From contig SYJG01000465.1 of NCBI GenBank assembly GCA_005798445.1, positions 1-32,574 of the forward strand: a DNA stretch of 32,574 nt, in the 5' to 3' direction. The stretch comes from Planctomyces sp. Lineage in GTDB: Bacteria; Planctomycetota; Planctomycetia; Planctomycetales; Planctomycetaceae. The notes beneath the pieces were generated by a model. It did no database searches. It saw only the letters and a program-made list of their open reading frames with translations, and was not told the DNA's origin. Positions 17,173 through 26,042 of the stretch are shown here, in pieces (the first letter of the stretch is position 1; each line of letters starts with the position of its first letter). The position numbers and the translations under genes were made by a program.

Positions 17173-18165
17173 ATGAAGATCGTGATTCCGGGCGGCAGCG
17201 GTCAGATCGGGGCGGTGTTGGTTCGCGCGTTTGTCGCGGATGGCCACGAGGTCGTTGTGCTCAGCCGAAAGTCGTGGCGGACGTGGCGAGCGTCGGCACA
17301 AGCGGACACTCACAGCGTCCGCCATGTCGAATGGGACAGCGAAACGCTCGGCCGATGGGTGACGGAATTTGACGGAGCCGACGTCGTCATCAACTTGGCT
17401 GGCCGCAGCGTCAATTGCCGCTACGGTACGAGGAACCGGCGCGAGATCAAAGAGTCTCGCGTGAAGTCCACGCGGGCAGTCGGACAAGCGATCGCCGAAG
17501 CGGCACGGCCGCCGCGAGTCTGGCTACAAGCGAGCACCGCCACGATTTACGCGCACCGCTACGACGCTGCGAACGACGAGACGACCGGTATTCTCGGCGG
17601 TGACGAACCGAACGCTCCTGACACTTGGCGATTCAGCATCGACGTCGCGAAGTCGTGGGAGCAAGCGGCCATTGAGGCTCATACCCCGAACACGCGGCAG
17701 GTCTTGTTGCGGTCAGCGATCATGATGAGTCCCGATTGCGGAGGAGCCTTAGACTATTTGTTGCGGCTCGTCCGTTGGGGCTTGGGAGGCAAACTGGGCG
17801 ACGGCCGACAATTCGTCTCGTGGATTCAAGACCGAGATTTCATTCGCGCGGTCTATTGGCTGATCGATCATGATCTCGCCGGCCCGGTGAATCTCGCGTC
17901 GCCGAACCCGCTTCCTAATGCTGAGTTCATGTGCTCGTTGAGAGACGCTTGGGGATGTCGGATTGGATTGCCGACGACCGAGTGGATGCTGGAAGTCGGT
18001 ACGTTTCTGATGCGGTCGGAAAGCGAACTGGTGCTGAAGAGTCGTCGCGTGATTCCCGGTCGATTGCTGGGATCGGGATTTGAATTCGAGTTTTCGGCGT
18101 GGTCTGAGGCGGCTCAGGATTTGTGTGATCGTTGGAGGGGAATCCAACGACCCGACCAGTCGTAA
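17173..18165 (+). CDS. TIGR01777-family NAD-dependent epimerase (atypical SDR)
   Basis: A 330-residue cytoplasmic short-chain-dehydrogenase relative. The ATG at 17173 has GGAAGG about 8 nt upstream. The N-terminus shows the nucleotide-binding IPGGSGQIGAVLVRAF, then VINLAGRSVNCRYGTRNRRE and SRVKSTRAVGQAI, characteristic of the TIGR01777/SDR_a11 group (E. coli YfcH-like). The C-terminal part has WIQDRDFIRAVYWLIDH and NLASPNPLPNAEF. The DUF1731-like end includes LKSRRVIPGRLLGSGFEFEF. The usual active-site Tyr-x3-Lys is not obvious, as in many members of this group. The physiological reaction is unknown. Its last 52 nt overlap the end of the convergent ATE/Bpt-like gene. Confidence 0.9.
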   Translation: MKIVIPGGSGQIGAVLVRAFVADGHEVVVLSRKSWRTWRASAQADTHSVRHVEWDSETLGRWVTEFDGADVVINLAGRSVNCRYGTRNRREIKESRVKSTRAVGQAIAEAARPPRVWLQASTATIYAHRYDAANDETTGILGGDEPNAPDTWRFSIDVAKSWEQAAIEAHTPNTRQVLLRSAIMMSPDCGGALDYLLRLVRWGLGGKLGDGRQFVSWIQDRDFIRAVYWLIDHDLAGPVNLASPNPLPNAEFMCSLRDAWGCRIGLPTTEWMLEVGTFLMRSESELVLKSRRVIPGRLLGSGFEFEFSAWSEAAQDLCDRWRGIQRPDQS

Positions 18166-18779
18166 GTTTCCAACGCGGTGAATTGCTTCTTGTAGTCGTA
18201 GTGCGACGGCTCGCGGAAAGCGTAGCCCGGATAGTAGTAGCGGTAACCGTGTTGTTGAGCGTACTCGATCTCCAGCAACATGGTGGCGATCCCCGGACTT
18301 CGCCAAGCATGATCGGGATGAAAGAAGCCATAAACGCTGGAGACCGAGCGAGCACCGAGATCGAGATAGCTCGCGGCGATCAATTGCGAGCCGTCGTAGA
18401 GCGCGACTTCCACGTTGGCACAGGGGATCCGGTTGGGTAACGGGCCAAGAAAAACGTCCAGCGACTCCGGGACGTCTTCCGTGAATCGCTGCTTGTGCAG
18501 ATCGAACAAGTCTTCCCGCTCGGTGTCGATGACTGTCGGAGAGATTTGCACCCGCAGGTCAGCGATTTTGCGGCGCACTCGGCGTTGGCTTCGCGACAGG
18601 GAAAATCGTTCGAGATCCAAACGCAGAGGCATCACATGCCGCAGCTCTGTCTCCGACAGCGTGTGCGAATAGCGAAAGAACGCCGGGCCAAAGTGACGCC
18701 AGCCATTCGCCCAAAGCTGGTCCATTTCCGCCGGCCGCGCTGAAATGAGGTACGCGGATTCGTCGATGGGCGGATTCAT
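18114..18779 (-). CDS. ATE/Bpt-like aminoacyl-tRNA-protein transferase, lacking N-terminal cysteines
   Basis: A 221-residue protein matching the ATE/Bpt (N-end rule) aminoacyl-transferase fold. The core VMPLRLDLERFSLSRSQRRV corresponds to the IPVRI-x-RSQRR block of Bpt. The C-terminal acyltransferase part has LYDGSQLIAASYLDLGARSV, SSVYGFFHPDH, GIATMLLEIEYAQQHGYRYY and YPGYAF...YDYKKQF. Such enzymes add Leu, Arg or another residue to N-terminal acidic or basic residues, marking proteins for degradation. The N-terminus is short, and the conserved cysteines of the family (CPYL and CxxC/CxGC in Bpt) are replaced; FFRYSH...LRHVMP stands where they should be. Activity or target choice may be changed. 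It lies 9 nt after Uma2 on the same strand. Confidence 0.78.
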   Translation of the reverse strand: MNPPIDESAYLISARPAEMDQLWANGWRHFGPAFFRYSHTLSETELRHVMPLRLDLERFSLSRSQRRVRRKIADLRVQISPTVIDTEREDLFDLHKQRFTEDVPESLDVFLGPLPNRIPCANVEVALYDGSQLIAASYLDLGARSVSSVYGFFHPDHAWRSPGIATMLLEIEYAQQHGYRYYYPGYAFREPSHYDYKKQFTALETYDWSGRWIPLQRSHKS

Positions 18780-18788
18780 GATTCGCCA

Positions 18789-19385
18789 TCAACGGTCGCG
18801 GCGGGCTTTGAAGACGTGATCAACCGCGACCGTAATACCGGGCAGTTTCACGATGCTTAATGATTCGCGCAGTTTTAGGACGCATGTGTCGGCGTAGGTT
18901 CCGTTCGACTGCGGATTGCGATAGACCTCGACACACTGCTGGCGGACGTTCGCGATCCAGTACTCGTCAACACCAGCCTCCGCATAGAGCGAGAGCTTTT
19001 CGGTGCGGTCGTATTCGAGCGATGAATCGGCGACTTCGATGAGCAGTAAAATATCCGCCGATCGCGGAGCCGAGGTGGCGTAATCGTCGTCTCGCGACAC
19101 CGCCAAAACCACGTCAGGTTCCGGACGGCTGTCGAGAACAATGGCAGGATTTTGAATTCGTACCACCGCGACGTCTTCTTCTAACAGACGGCTGAAGAGC
19201 CGAGTGAGCCGGTCAACGCACGCGGCATGGGGATCGCCGATGGTCATTTTCGTTACAAGCTCCCCGCGAATGAGTTCGAGGTTGTCGTTCTCGTCGAGAA
19301 TGCCGAACTCGATCATCTGCTCGTATTCTTCGAGCGAGAAGCGATGACGCGACCGATCTGTCGGCAATTCGTAGGCGACGCTCAT
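18789..19385 (-). CDS. Uma2-family (DUF820) putative PD-(D/E)XK nuclease
   Basis: A 198-residue Uma2-family protein. The N-terminal block FSLEEYEQMIEFGILDEND and LELIRGELVTKM, the metal-site strand region RPEPDVVLAV followed by DILLLIEVADSSLEYDRTEK, and LYAEAGVDEYWIANV with VEVYRNP are all typical. The fold is that of restriction-endonuclease-like proteins, but the cellular role is unknown. Families like this are abundant in cyanobacteria and planctomycetes. The start at 19385 lies 2 nt after the stop of the upstream DUF1501 gene, suggesting translational coupling. The pairing with a DUF1501 gene is not an arrangement with a known meaning. Confidence 0.9.
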   Translation of the reverse strand: MSVAYELPTDRSRHRFSLEEYEQMIEFGILDENDNLELIRGELVTKMTIGDPHAACVDRLTRLFSRLLEEDVAVVRIQNPAIVLDSRPEPDVVLAVSRDDDYATSAPRSADILLLIEVADSSLEYDRTEKLSLYAEAGVDEYWIANVRQQCVEVYRNPQSNGTYADTCVLKLRESLSIVKLPGITVAVDHVFKARRDR

Positions 19386-19387
19386 GG

Positions 19388-20761
19388 CTAAACCAATTCT
19401 CGAATCGGCTGGACACCGTCGATGAGGTACTGCGGGCGGCCGGCGAGGTCGTTGATCGTGGCCGTGTTCACGTCGATACCCAGCGAGTGATACAGCGTGG
19501 CGAAGACTTCTTGGAATGTGACGGGGCGGTCTTTCGCGTGCTCGGCGTTGCGGTTGGTCGAGCCGATGATTTGGCCGGTGCGGAGTCCTCCGCCGGCGAG
19601 GATCGCGCAGGCGACTTCGGGCCAGTGGTCTCGGCCGCCGACCGGGTTGATCTTCGGAGTCCGGCCGAACTCACCCCAAACGAGGACCGTTGTCGTGTCG
19701 AGCAAGTCGCGGCGTTCGAGATCCTCAATCAACGCGGAGAGTCCGATGTCGAGCATCGGGAAGTGCTCGCGAGCGTTCGAGAAGTTTGTGCCGTGAGGCA
19801 TGCCGTGCCAGTCCCAGCGGCCATAGGCCAACGTGATGACGCGAGCCCCGGCTTCCACCAAGCGGCGAGCCAGCAGGAGATAATCGTTATTCAATGGGCC
19901 GGCGTCGCCGTAGCCGGCGGGCTTGTCGCTGCCTCGGCCGTAGCGGTCGCGCAGCTTCGGGTCTTCGCGTTCGAGATCAATGGCTTCAGCCAGTTTGCTG
20001 GAGGTCAGGATGCCGAACGCTTGCTCGGTGAACTTGTCCATGCCCTTGAGCATCCCGCTGGCATCGACGTCGCGTCGCAGCGTGTCAAAGTTTTTCAGCA
20101 GCGACTTACGAGTGCCGAAGCGATCGGTATCGACACCGTTGAGCACCATGTCCTTCTTGCCTTCGGCGTTCGGCAGGAACGGGGCGTGACTGGGACCGAG
20201 GAATCCCGGTTGACCAGGATCGGCCCAGGTCGAGGTGATCATCTTCGGTGCGAGTCCGACAAACGGCGGCACTACGGGATCGACGCCTCCTTGCAGCTTC
20301 GAGACGAACGATCCCATCGACGGCCAGCCGCCGGCGATTTGATTGGCGAAGCGGCGTCCCGTCTGACATTGAAACGCAGCGTGACGTCCGTCCGAACCAA
20401 CCAGCGACCGAATGATCGCCAGCTTGTCGGTCATCAAGGCGAGCTTCGGGAGCAGCTCACAAATCTGAATGCCAGGGACGTTGGTCGCAACCGGCAGGAA
20501 CTCGCCACGAATTTCGGACGGAGCGTCCGGCTTCAAATCGACCAAATCCTGATGCGGTGGGCCACCGGACAAAAAGATGTTGATGACCGCTTTGTGGCGA
20601 GTCGGTTGTTGACCAGTCGTGGCGGCGACTTGTTCGGCTCGCAAAAGTTGCGGCAGCGAGAGTGTCGCGCCTCCCAAGGCCAGGCTACCGATTTGCAGAA
20701 AGCTGCGGCGGTCGAGTCGGTCGCAAAAGCCGTTTTGCCGGGGTCCCACGATCGTCAGCAT
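19388..20761 (-). CDS. DUF1501 secreted protein
   Basis: A 457-residue DUF1501 protein, a planctomycete-rich family related to the alkaline phosphatase/sulfatase fold. The ATG at 20761 gives the usual beginning [20 protein letters not shown] and has GGAG about 8 nt upstream; a GTG at 20767 is the alternative. A twin-arginine-type signal ([20 protein letters not shown]) follows. The hallmark blocks are [89 protein letters not shown] and [12 protein letters not shown]. It lies 66 nt after another DUF1501 gene of a different subgroup, so the two are probably not a recent duplication. Confidence 0.93.
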   Translation of the reverse strand: MLTIVGPRQNGFCDRLDRRSFLQIGSLALGGATLSLPQLLRAEQVAATTGQQPTRHKAVINIFLSGGPPHQDLVDLKPDAPSEIRGEFLPVATNVPGIQICELLPKLALMTDKLAIIRSLVGSDGRHAAFQCQTGRRFANQIAGGWPSMGSFVSKLQGGVDPVVPPFVGLAPKMITSTWADPGQPGFLGPSHAPFLPNAEGKKDMVLNGVDTDRFGTRKSLLKNFDTLRRDVDASGMLKGMDKFTEQAFGILTSSKLAEAIDLEREDPKLRDRYGRGSDKPAGYGDAGPLNNDYLLLARRLVEAGARVITLAYGRWDWHGMPHGTNFSNAREHFPMLDIGLSALIEDLERRDLLDTTTVLVWGEFGRTPKINPVGGRDHWPEVACAILAGGGLRTGQIIGSTNRNAEHAKDRPVTFQEVFATLYHSLGIDVNTATINDLAGRPQYLIDGVQPIRELV

Positions 20762-20827
20762 CGTCACGTCTCCGTCGAGTCCAAAAGAGCCAATAGCCTT
20801 GGTTTCGGCGAGGCACAGTCTACCACT

Positions 20828-22315
20828 TCAGCCAACGAATGAAAGATGGCTGATGTCTGCCAGCAGCTCGTTGATGACTCGTGCCTTGTAGACATCGGTC
20901 AGCCGTTCGTCGCGGCTGTTGTGCGAAAAGGTGAGTCGTTCGGGATCGAGACCGAGCAAGTGCAGCATTGTTGCGTGCAGATCGGCCGTTTGAGTGCGGT
21001 TGGTGATGGCACGATATCCGAAGTCGTCGGTGGCTCCGTAGGCCTGGCCGCCGCGAATCCCGCCGCCGGCGAGCCAAACGCTGAAGCCGTAGGGATGATG
21101 GTCGCGGCCTTCAATGCCCGGCGTCTTGTTACCGTCGCGCTGTTCCGCACCGGGAGTTCGGCCGAACTCGCCACCCCACAGGATCAGCGTCGACTCCAGC
21201 AGGCCGCGTTGTTTGAGGTCGGTCAGCAAGCCGCCAATCGGCAGGTCCGTCTGCTCGCAGCAACTGCGGATGCCGGAAACATTGTTCGAGTGCGTGTCCC
21301 ACGGCTGACCGGCCATGAAGATTTGGACAAAACGGACTCCTCGTTCGACCAACCGGCGAGCCATCAAGCAGCGCTTGCCATACGAACGGGTCTTGTCTTT
21401 GTCCAAGCCGTAAAGCTGCTGAGTCGCGGCGGTCTCTTGATTCAGATCGAGTGCATTGGTGGCGGTGAGCTGCATCCGCGCCGCTAACTCGAAGCTGGCG
21501 ATGCGGGCATCCAATTCCAGTTCGCCGGGTCGTGCTTGCTGATGTCTCGCGTTGAGCTTTCGCAGCAGCTCCATGCGTCCGAAATCGATGTCCGATGTGC
21601 GCGCGGTCTTCGGTTGCAGGTGCAGCACAGGCATCCCTTCCGACCGAATCGCCGTCCCTTGATAGACTGGCGGCAACCAACCGCTCGACCAGTTCCGAGC
21701 CCCATCGACCGGCATGCCGCTGGGATCGGGCAGTGAAACGTACGCCGGCAGGTTTTGATTCTCAGCACCGAGGCCGTACGCAACCCACGAACCGATGTTC
21801 GGCCGACCGGAAACGATCAGGCCCGTGTTCGCCATCCAGATCGCCTGTTCATGATTCCGATGTTCGGTGAACATCGAGCGGATGACAGCGATGTCGTCGG
21901 CGTGCTGTGCAATGCCGGGCAGAACTTCCGAGAACTCCAAACCGCTCTCACCATGCTTCGAGAAATTGAACGGGCTGCCGAGCAGATACGTCGTGCGGTT
22001 CTCGTCGTCCGCAACCTCCGCCGGCGGAGCCTGACCGCTCAACCGAGACAGCTCTTTCTTTTCATCCAGCAGGTCCACCTGACTCGGCCCTCCGTGCATG
22101 AAGAGCTGAATCACCGCCCGAGCCTGTGGCTGGTGGTGAGTTCTTTTCGGGATCAAACTGTGATTCACCCCCTCCGCCGCTGACGTCGTTCGATCGAAAT
22201 CGCCGAGCAACGCCCCAAGTGCCACTCCGCCAAAGCCACAACCCATGCGCGAGATCGCGTCACGACGAGAGAGTTCCTCGTGGGATAGGCTTCCAGCCTG
22301 TCGCTCTTTTCTCAT
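20828..22315 (-). CDS. DUF1501 secreted protein (PSD1 partner)
   Basis: A 495-residue DUF1501 protein. The only reasonable start is the ATG at 22315 (GAGGAA just upstream). The twin-arginine-like signal is SRRDAISRMGCGFGGVALGA. Family blocks include AVIQLFMHGGPSQVDLLDEK, GLEFSEVLPGIAQHADDIAV, the RSMFTEHRNHEQAIWMANTG region, GVRFVQIFMAGQPWDTHSNN, LILWGGEFGRTPGAE, GRDHHPYGFSVWLAGGG and GGQAYGATDDFGY. It follows the PSCyt-PSD1 gene on the same strand, the common planctomycete pairing in which both proteins are thought to act together outside the cytoplasm. Residues 5-13 are encoded by the arm of a perfect palindrome. Confidence 0.94.
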   Translation of the reverse strand: MRKERQAGSLSHEELSRRDAISRMGCGFGGVALGALLGDFDRTTSAAEGVNHSLIPKRTHHQPQARAVIQLFMHGGPSQVDLLDEKKELSRLSGQAPPAEVADDENRTTYLLGSPFNFSKHGESGLEFSEVLPGIAQHADDIAVIRSMFTEHRNHEQAIWMANTGLIVSGRPNIGSWVAYGLGAENQNLPAYVSLPDPSGMPVDGARNWSSGWLPPVYQGTAIRSEGMPVLHLQPKTARTSDIDFGRMELLRKLNARHQQARPGELELDARIASFELAARMQLTATNALDLNQETAATQQLYGLDKDKTRSYGKRCLMARRLVERGVRFVQIFMAGQPWDTHSNNVSGIRSCCEQTDLPIGGLLTDLKQRGLLESTLILWGGEFGRTPGAEQRDGNKTPGIEGRDHHPYGFSVWLAGGGIRGGQAYGATDDFGYRAITNRTQTADLHATMLHLLGLDPERLTFSHNSRDERLTDVYKARVINELLADISHLSFVG

Positions 22316-22372
22316 GGAATTCCTCGTTCTGTCCTCTGACGGACGAATGACAGGCTGGAAGCCTATCCCACG
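22279..22372. repeat. Perfect 24-bp palindromic element between PSD1 and DUF1501 genes
   Basis: Arms 22279-22302 (CGTGGGATAGGCTTCCAGCC...) and 22349-22372 are perfectly complementary over 24 bp around a 46-nt loop. One arm lies inside the first codons of the DUF1501 gene. The other ends 4 nt from the PSD1 stop codon. The DUF1501 start codon and Shine-Dalgarno sequence are in the loop. Confidence 0.93.
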
Positions 22373-22375
22373 TTT

Positions 22376-25030
22376 TCAATCCACGTACACAAACTCATTT
22401 GACGCCAGCAGCATGTGGCACAGGTCAGCCAACGCCTTGTGCCGAGCGACGTCACTTTGATTTCCAGCAACAGAGTATCGAACGTACTGCTCTTCGAGAA
22501 ACTTTTCGTAGTCGGTCAATTCGGCGGTTGTGGCCTCGCGTGACAGTGCCGCGAGCGCAACAAACTTGAGTGGTGCATCGGGCGCTTCTCGCAACGCGCG
22601 GTTGGCGAAGGCGGCGGCATGTGCAACGGTGGCATCGCTGTTGAGCAAAGTCAGTGCCTGGGTCGATACCGTCGAGCGGCTGCGGCGCGTGCAGTTGGTT
22701 TCCATCACCGGCTGGTCGTGGGCTTGCAGCATCGTCAGCGGATTGCCACGCAGAACCTGCACATAAATGGAACGTCGGCGGTCGTTCTGGCCGTCGGCGA
22801 TGCTCACTTCGCCGTCGGGGCGTCGAACCACTGGAATCGCATTGCCGAAGAAGCGTTGATCAAGCAATCCCGAAACGCTCAGCATCGCGTCGCGCAGAGG
22901 TTCGGCATCAATTCGGCGCAGACGCTGCCGCCACAGCAGGCGATTGTCGGGATCGACTTCCATCGCGCGGGCTTGCGACGCCACATCGAATGTCGAACGC
23001 TGGCGATAGGCACTCGAAGTCATCATCAGCCGGTGCATCTGCTTGATGCTCCAGCCACTCGCGACGAACTCGCGAGCAAGCCAATCGAGCAACTGCGGAT
23101 GACTCGGCGGAGAACCGAGCGTGCCGAAGTCTTCGGGCGTCGAAACCAGCCCCTCGCCGAAGTGATGCAGCCAAATCCGATTGACCATGACGCGTGCCGT
23201 CAACGGGTGATCGGGCTGAGTCAGCCAACGAGCAAACGCCAACCGACGTCCGCTGGTCTTGGCTTCGGCCGCTGGCGGAGTCCACTGAAACGAGACTGGC
23301 GTCGCCAGAGAAGACAACACGCCCGGCTCGACCGGCGGTCCCGGCGTCAGCGCATCGCCACGTCGCAACAGCGGCGTGACCACAGGCCCCGGCAGGTCGT
23401 AGAGCGCACGCAGTTCCTCAAAGCCGATGCGTTGCCGTTCTTGTGCCGCGATCTCCGAGTTCCATTGATCGACCGCTGTGCGGTAGTCGGCGAAAGTCCC
23501 AGGCAGCACCTTATCGAGCGCCTTGTCATCCGGTTGCAGCAGTGATTGAAACTTCTCGGCAAGGTATTTTTCGACCGGCGAACGTTGATCAGCAGGCTTG
23601 GCCAGCGACTGCTTCACGTCGGCGCGAATCGGTTCCGGCAAGGTCGCGAGACGGTCGTCAAACAGCTTTTGTTGGAACTGCGCCCGCAAGCCGGTCAGTA
23701 TTTCCTTGAGTCGCGCGATCTCCGCGTCGAGCTTGCCGTTGTGCTCATCGGCGGACTTCTTCTGAGCCGCCGTCGCGACGAGCAACCGCCGCTCCATCTG
23801 TGGAATCCACTGCTTCGGCCGAAACGCGGCCATGAAGATTGACTGCAATCGGAAATACTCAACCTGCGGAATCGGATCGAACTTGTGGCTGTGGCAGCGA
23901 GCACACTGCAACGTCAGCCCCATCGTCGAGGATGCGACAATCTGCAGGGTGTCGTTGATCGTCGGGTAGAAGTATTGCGCATCGGCATTCTTGATCGTCG
24001 AGAAATCAGGCCGGCTCGAATCGGGAGCACACCGCAAGTAGCCGGTTGCTGTGACTGCTTCGACAACTGAGTCTGGCAATCGGTCGAGCGTTTCAAACGC
24101 GGTCCAGTAGTCGGTCAATTCGTCCCCCGCGATCTGTTCCTGCAAGAAGCGGTCGTAGGGCTTATCGCTGTTGAAGGCGCGAATGACGTAGTCGCGAAAC
24201 CGAAACGCCGTCGGCAACTGACGGTCTTCCGAAAGGACACCCGCCGAGTCCGCATAGCCCGCGACATCCAACCAATGCCGGCCCCACCGCTCGCCGTAAT
24301 GCGGACTCGCCAACAGTCGTTCGATCATCCGCTCATAGGCGAGTTCATCCCGATCGTCGAGAAATTCCCGCACCTCGTCCGGCGACGGCGGCAATCCGAT
24401 CAAGTCGAACGACGCGCGTCGCAGCAGCACCTCGCGACTGGCATCCGCCGACAGCGTCAATTCCTTGGCTTCCAGCGCCGCGAGAACCAGCGAGTCGATC
24501 GGATTGCGCACTCGATCGACTTTGCGAACCGTCGGCACTTGTGGACGAACGGGGGGACGAAACGCCCAATGATTGCTCAACCGATCTCCGTCCGGCGTTT
24601 TGAGATCATTCGCATCATCATCAACCGCATCGGCTGACGCTGCGCCATCATTGATCCAAGTTCGAATGACACCCTTCTCAGCCGCCGAAAGCGCCGGACC
24701 TCCCTTCGGCATTTCGTTCGACGCCAGCTTCTCCCACAACAAGCTCGACTCCGCCGCCGCGATCCGCATCGCCGGTCCCGACTTTCCGCCGCGCAGAATC
24801 TCGCGCCGAGTTGTCAGTCTCAGCCCCTGAGCCGGCTCGGCCCCCGCATGACATTTCACGCACCGAGCCTTCAAGATTGGCAGCACATGCTCTTCAAAGG
24901 TGACTTTCGTCTTGCCTTGCTTGGCGTCATCGGCCGCGAGACGTGCCGTGTGCGAAACGCAGCACAACGCTGCGACGATCGTCCAACAGGCAATTGATGA
25001 GCGTCGGTCGGTCATTTGTTGGTCACTCAT
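22376..25030 (-). CDS. PSCyt1-PSCyt2-PSD1 cytochrome protein (DUF1549/DUF1553)
   Basis: An 884-residue planctomycete-specific exported cytochrome protein. After the signal sequence comes a PSCyt1 haem domain (about 40-135) with CVKCH at 57-61 and the distal EMPKGG methionine region. PSCyt2/DUF1549 (about 173-390) has DSLVLAALEAKELTL, RRASFDLIGLPPSPDEV, HYGERWGRHWLDVAGYADS and a second haem-like motif CARCH at 376-380 (CARCHSHKFDPI). A helical, charged middle follows (about 400-560). PSD1/DUF1553 (about 600-870) has TARVMVNRIWLHHFGEGLV, PPSHPQLLDWLAREF and the late VMETNCTRRSRSTVSTQALT block. The function is unknown; a role in extracytoplasmic electron transfer or polysaccharide use with DUF1501 partners has been suggested. 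It lies 60 nt before DUF1501 and 58 nt after the creatininase-like gene. Confidence 0.95.
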   Translation of the reverse strand: MSDQQMTDRRSSIACWTIVAALCCVSHTARLAADDAKQGKTKVTFEEHVLPILKARCVKCHAGAEPAQGLRLTTRREILRGGKSGPAMRIAAAESSLLWEKLASNEMPKGGPALSAAEKGVIRTWINDGAASADAVDDDANDLKTPDGDRLSNHWAFRPPVRPQVPTVRKVDRVRNPIDSLVLAALEAKELTLSADASREVLLRRASFDLIGLPPSPDEVREFLDDRDELAYERMIERLLASPHYGERWGRHWLDVAGYADSAGVLSEDRQLPTAFRFRDYVIRAFNSDKPYDRFLQEQIAGDELTDYWTAFETLDRLPDSVVEAVTATGYLRCAPDSSRPDFSTIKNADAQYFYPTINDTLQIVASSTMGLTLQCARCHSHKFDPIPQVEYFRLQSIFMAAFRPKQWIPQMERRLLVATAAQKKSADEHNGKLDAEIARLKEILTGLRAQFQQKLFDDRLATLPEPIRADVKQSLAKPADQRSPVEKYLAEKFQSLLQPDDKALDKVLPGTFADYRTAVDQWNSEIAAQERQRIGFEELRALYDLPGPVVTPLLRRGDALTPGPPVEPGVLSSLATPVSFQWTPPAAEAKTSGRRLAFARWLTQPDHPLTARVMVNRIWLHHFGEGLVSTPEDFGTLGSPPSHPQLLDWLAREFVASGWSIKQMHRLMMTSSAYRQRSTFDVASQARAMEVDPDNRLLWRQRLRRIDAEPLRDAMLSVSGLLDQRFFGNAIPVVRRPDGEVSIADGQNDRRRSIYVQVLRGNPLTMLQAHDQPVMETNCTRRSRSTVSTQALTLLNSDATVAHAAAFANRALREAPDAPLKFVALAALSREATTAELTDYEKFLEEQYVRYSVAGNQSDVARHKALADLCHMLLASNEFVYVD

Positions 25031-25088
25031 TTCGGACTCGCGCGGACCACTTCTTCACCGCATTGGCCACGCAAGAAGGCGGGAAATC

Positions 25089-25967
25089 TTACGGCAGCGC
25101 GTCGTACTGCCCCCAGGGTAGCGGCATGCTCGGTTTGCGAGCTTGATGTCGACCGCGCACATCGATGGGACGATCACGGAAGTAATCGATGAAGCGGCCG
25201 AGTTGTTTGACGGACTCGTGGAAAACTCGTTCTCCTTTTTCTTTCGTCGCCTTCTCTGCATCACCGAGAACTCCCGTGTCGTTGTAGCTGCTCGTCCAGG
25301 AGATCAACGCGCCGGGACCGGCTCCGAAGAGGTCGACCCAGTTGAAGGGGTTGTCCTCGTCATTCATCTTGATCGTGCCGCTCTTGATCTTGTCTTTGCG
25401 GACGCCATCTTCGTCGAGGTACAGGTACAGCGACGTCTCCAACTCGCAGGCGTGCGAACAGCCTCCGGGAAACTTGCTCTCACGCCAACTCGGCAGGAAG
25501 GTCTTGTCGACGGTCAGCAGATTCCACCAGGCAATGAGCACACATTCTCCGTCGGTCTCCAAGTTCGTGCGACGAGCGGCCAGATCGAGGTTCGGCATGT
25601 TCGAGCCGTGACCGTTGAACAGGATGATCTTCTTGAAGCCGTGGTACGTGAGCGACTTCGTCACGTCAAGCACTTGCTTGATGAAGGTTTCCCAGTGCGT
25701 GTTGATCGTTCCGGGAAAGTCCATCACATGCCCGGTGTAGCCGTAGGCGATCGTCGGCAGGACGAGCACCTTGTCGCGCATCGCCTCCCCCACGCCGCGG
25801 GCGATTCCGCCGGGGCACATCAGATCGACATCGAGCGGTAGGTGCGGGCCGTGCTGTTCGACCGCTCCGCAGGGGATGATGCAGACCTTCCGCATCTCGA
25901 TGGCCTCGTTGATTTCGGGCCAGGTCAGTTTTTCATAACGCCATTCGGTTGCGGCTCGGCTGGTCAT
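25089..25967 (-). CDS. Creatininase-family amidohydrolase
   Basis: A 292-residue cytoplasmic metal-dependent amidohydrolase of the creatininase family. The ATG at 25967 has GGAG about 6 nt upstream; a longer upstream reading is rejected. Expected metal ligands are visible: Glu, His and Asp in AVEQHGPHLPLDVD, His in NGHGSN and Glu in HACELETS. Family members act on creatinine, on a mycofactocin peptide precursor (MftE) or on formamide intermediates. None can be chosen here; I see no mycofactocin genes nearby. It heads the closely spaced minus-strand run down to 18114. The upstream gap holds the palindrome at 26043. Confidence 0.9.
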   Translation of the reverse strand: MTSRAATEWRYEKLTWPEINEAIEMRKVCIIPCGAVEQHGPHLPLDVDLMCPGGIARGVGEAMRDKVLVLPTIAYGYTGHVMDFPGTINTHWETFIKQVLDVTKSLTYHGFKKIILFNGHGSNMPNLDLAARRTNLETDGECVLIAWWNLLTVDKTFLPSWRESKFPGGCSHACELETSLYLYLDEDGVRKDKIKSGTIKMNDEDNPFNWVDLFGAGPGALISWTSSYNDTGVLGDAEKATKEKGERVFHESVKQLGRFIDYFRDRPIDVRGRHQARKPSMPLPWGQYDALP

Positions 25968-26042
25968 GAGAGTCTCCGTCGGTGCGCGGCAAGTATGAGC
26001 AAAGGCCAAGTCTTCTCGACCGGCACAGAGCAGAGTGCATTA

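Noticed and set aside
18114..25967. Uma2 with DUF1501 as a defence island
   Set aside because: Uma2 is nuclease-like, but no helicase, methylase or other defence gene is near and DUF1501/PSD1 are not known defence proteins.
25089..25967. Mycofactocin MftE
   Set aside because: The creatininase family fits, but no mftABCD-type genes are in the window and the context is different.
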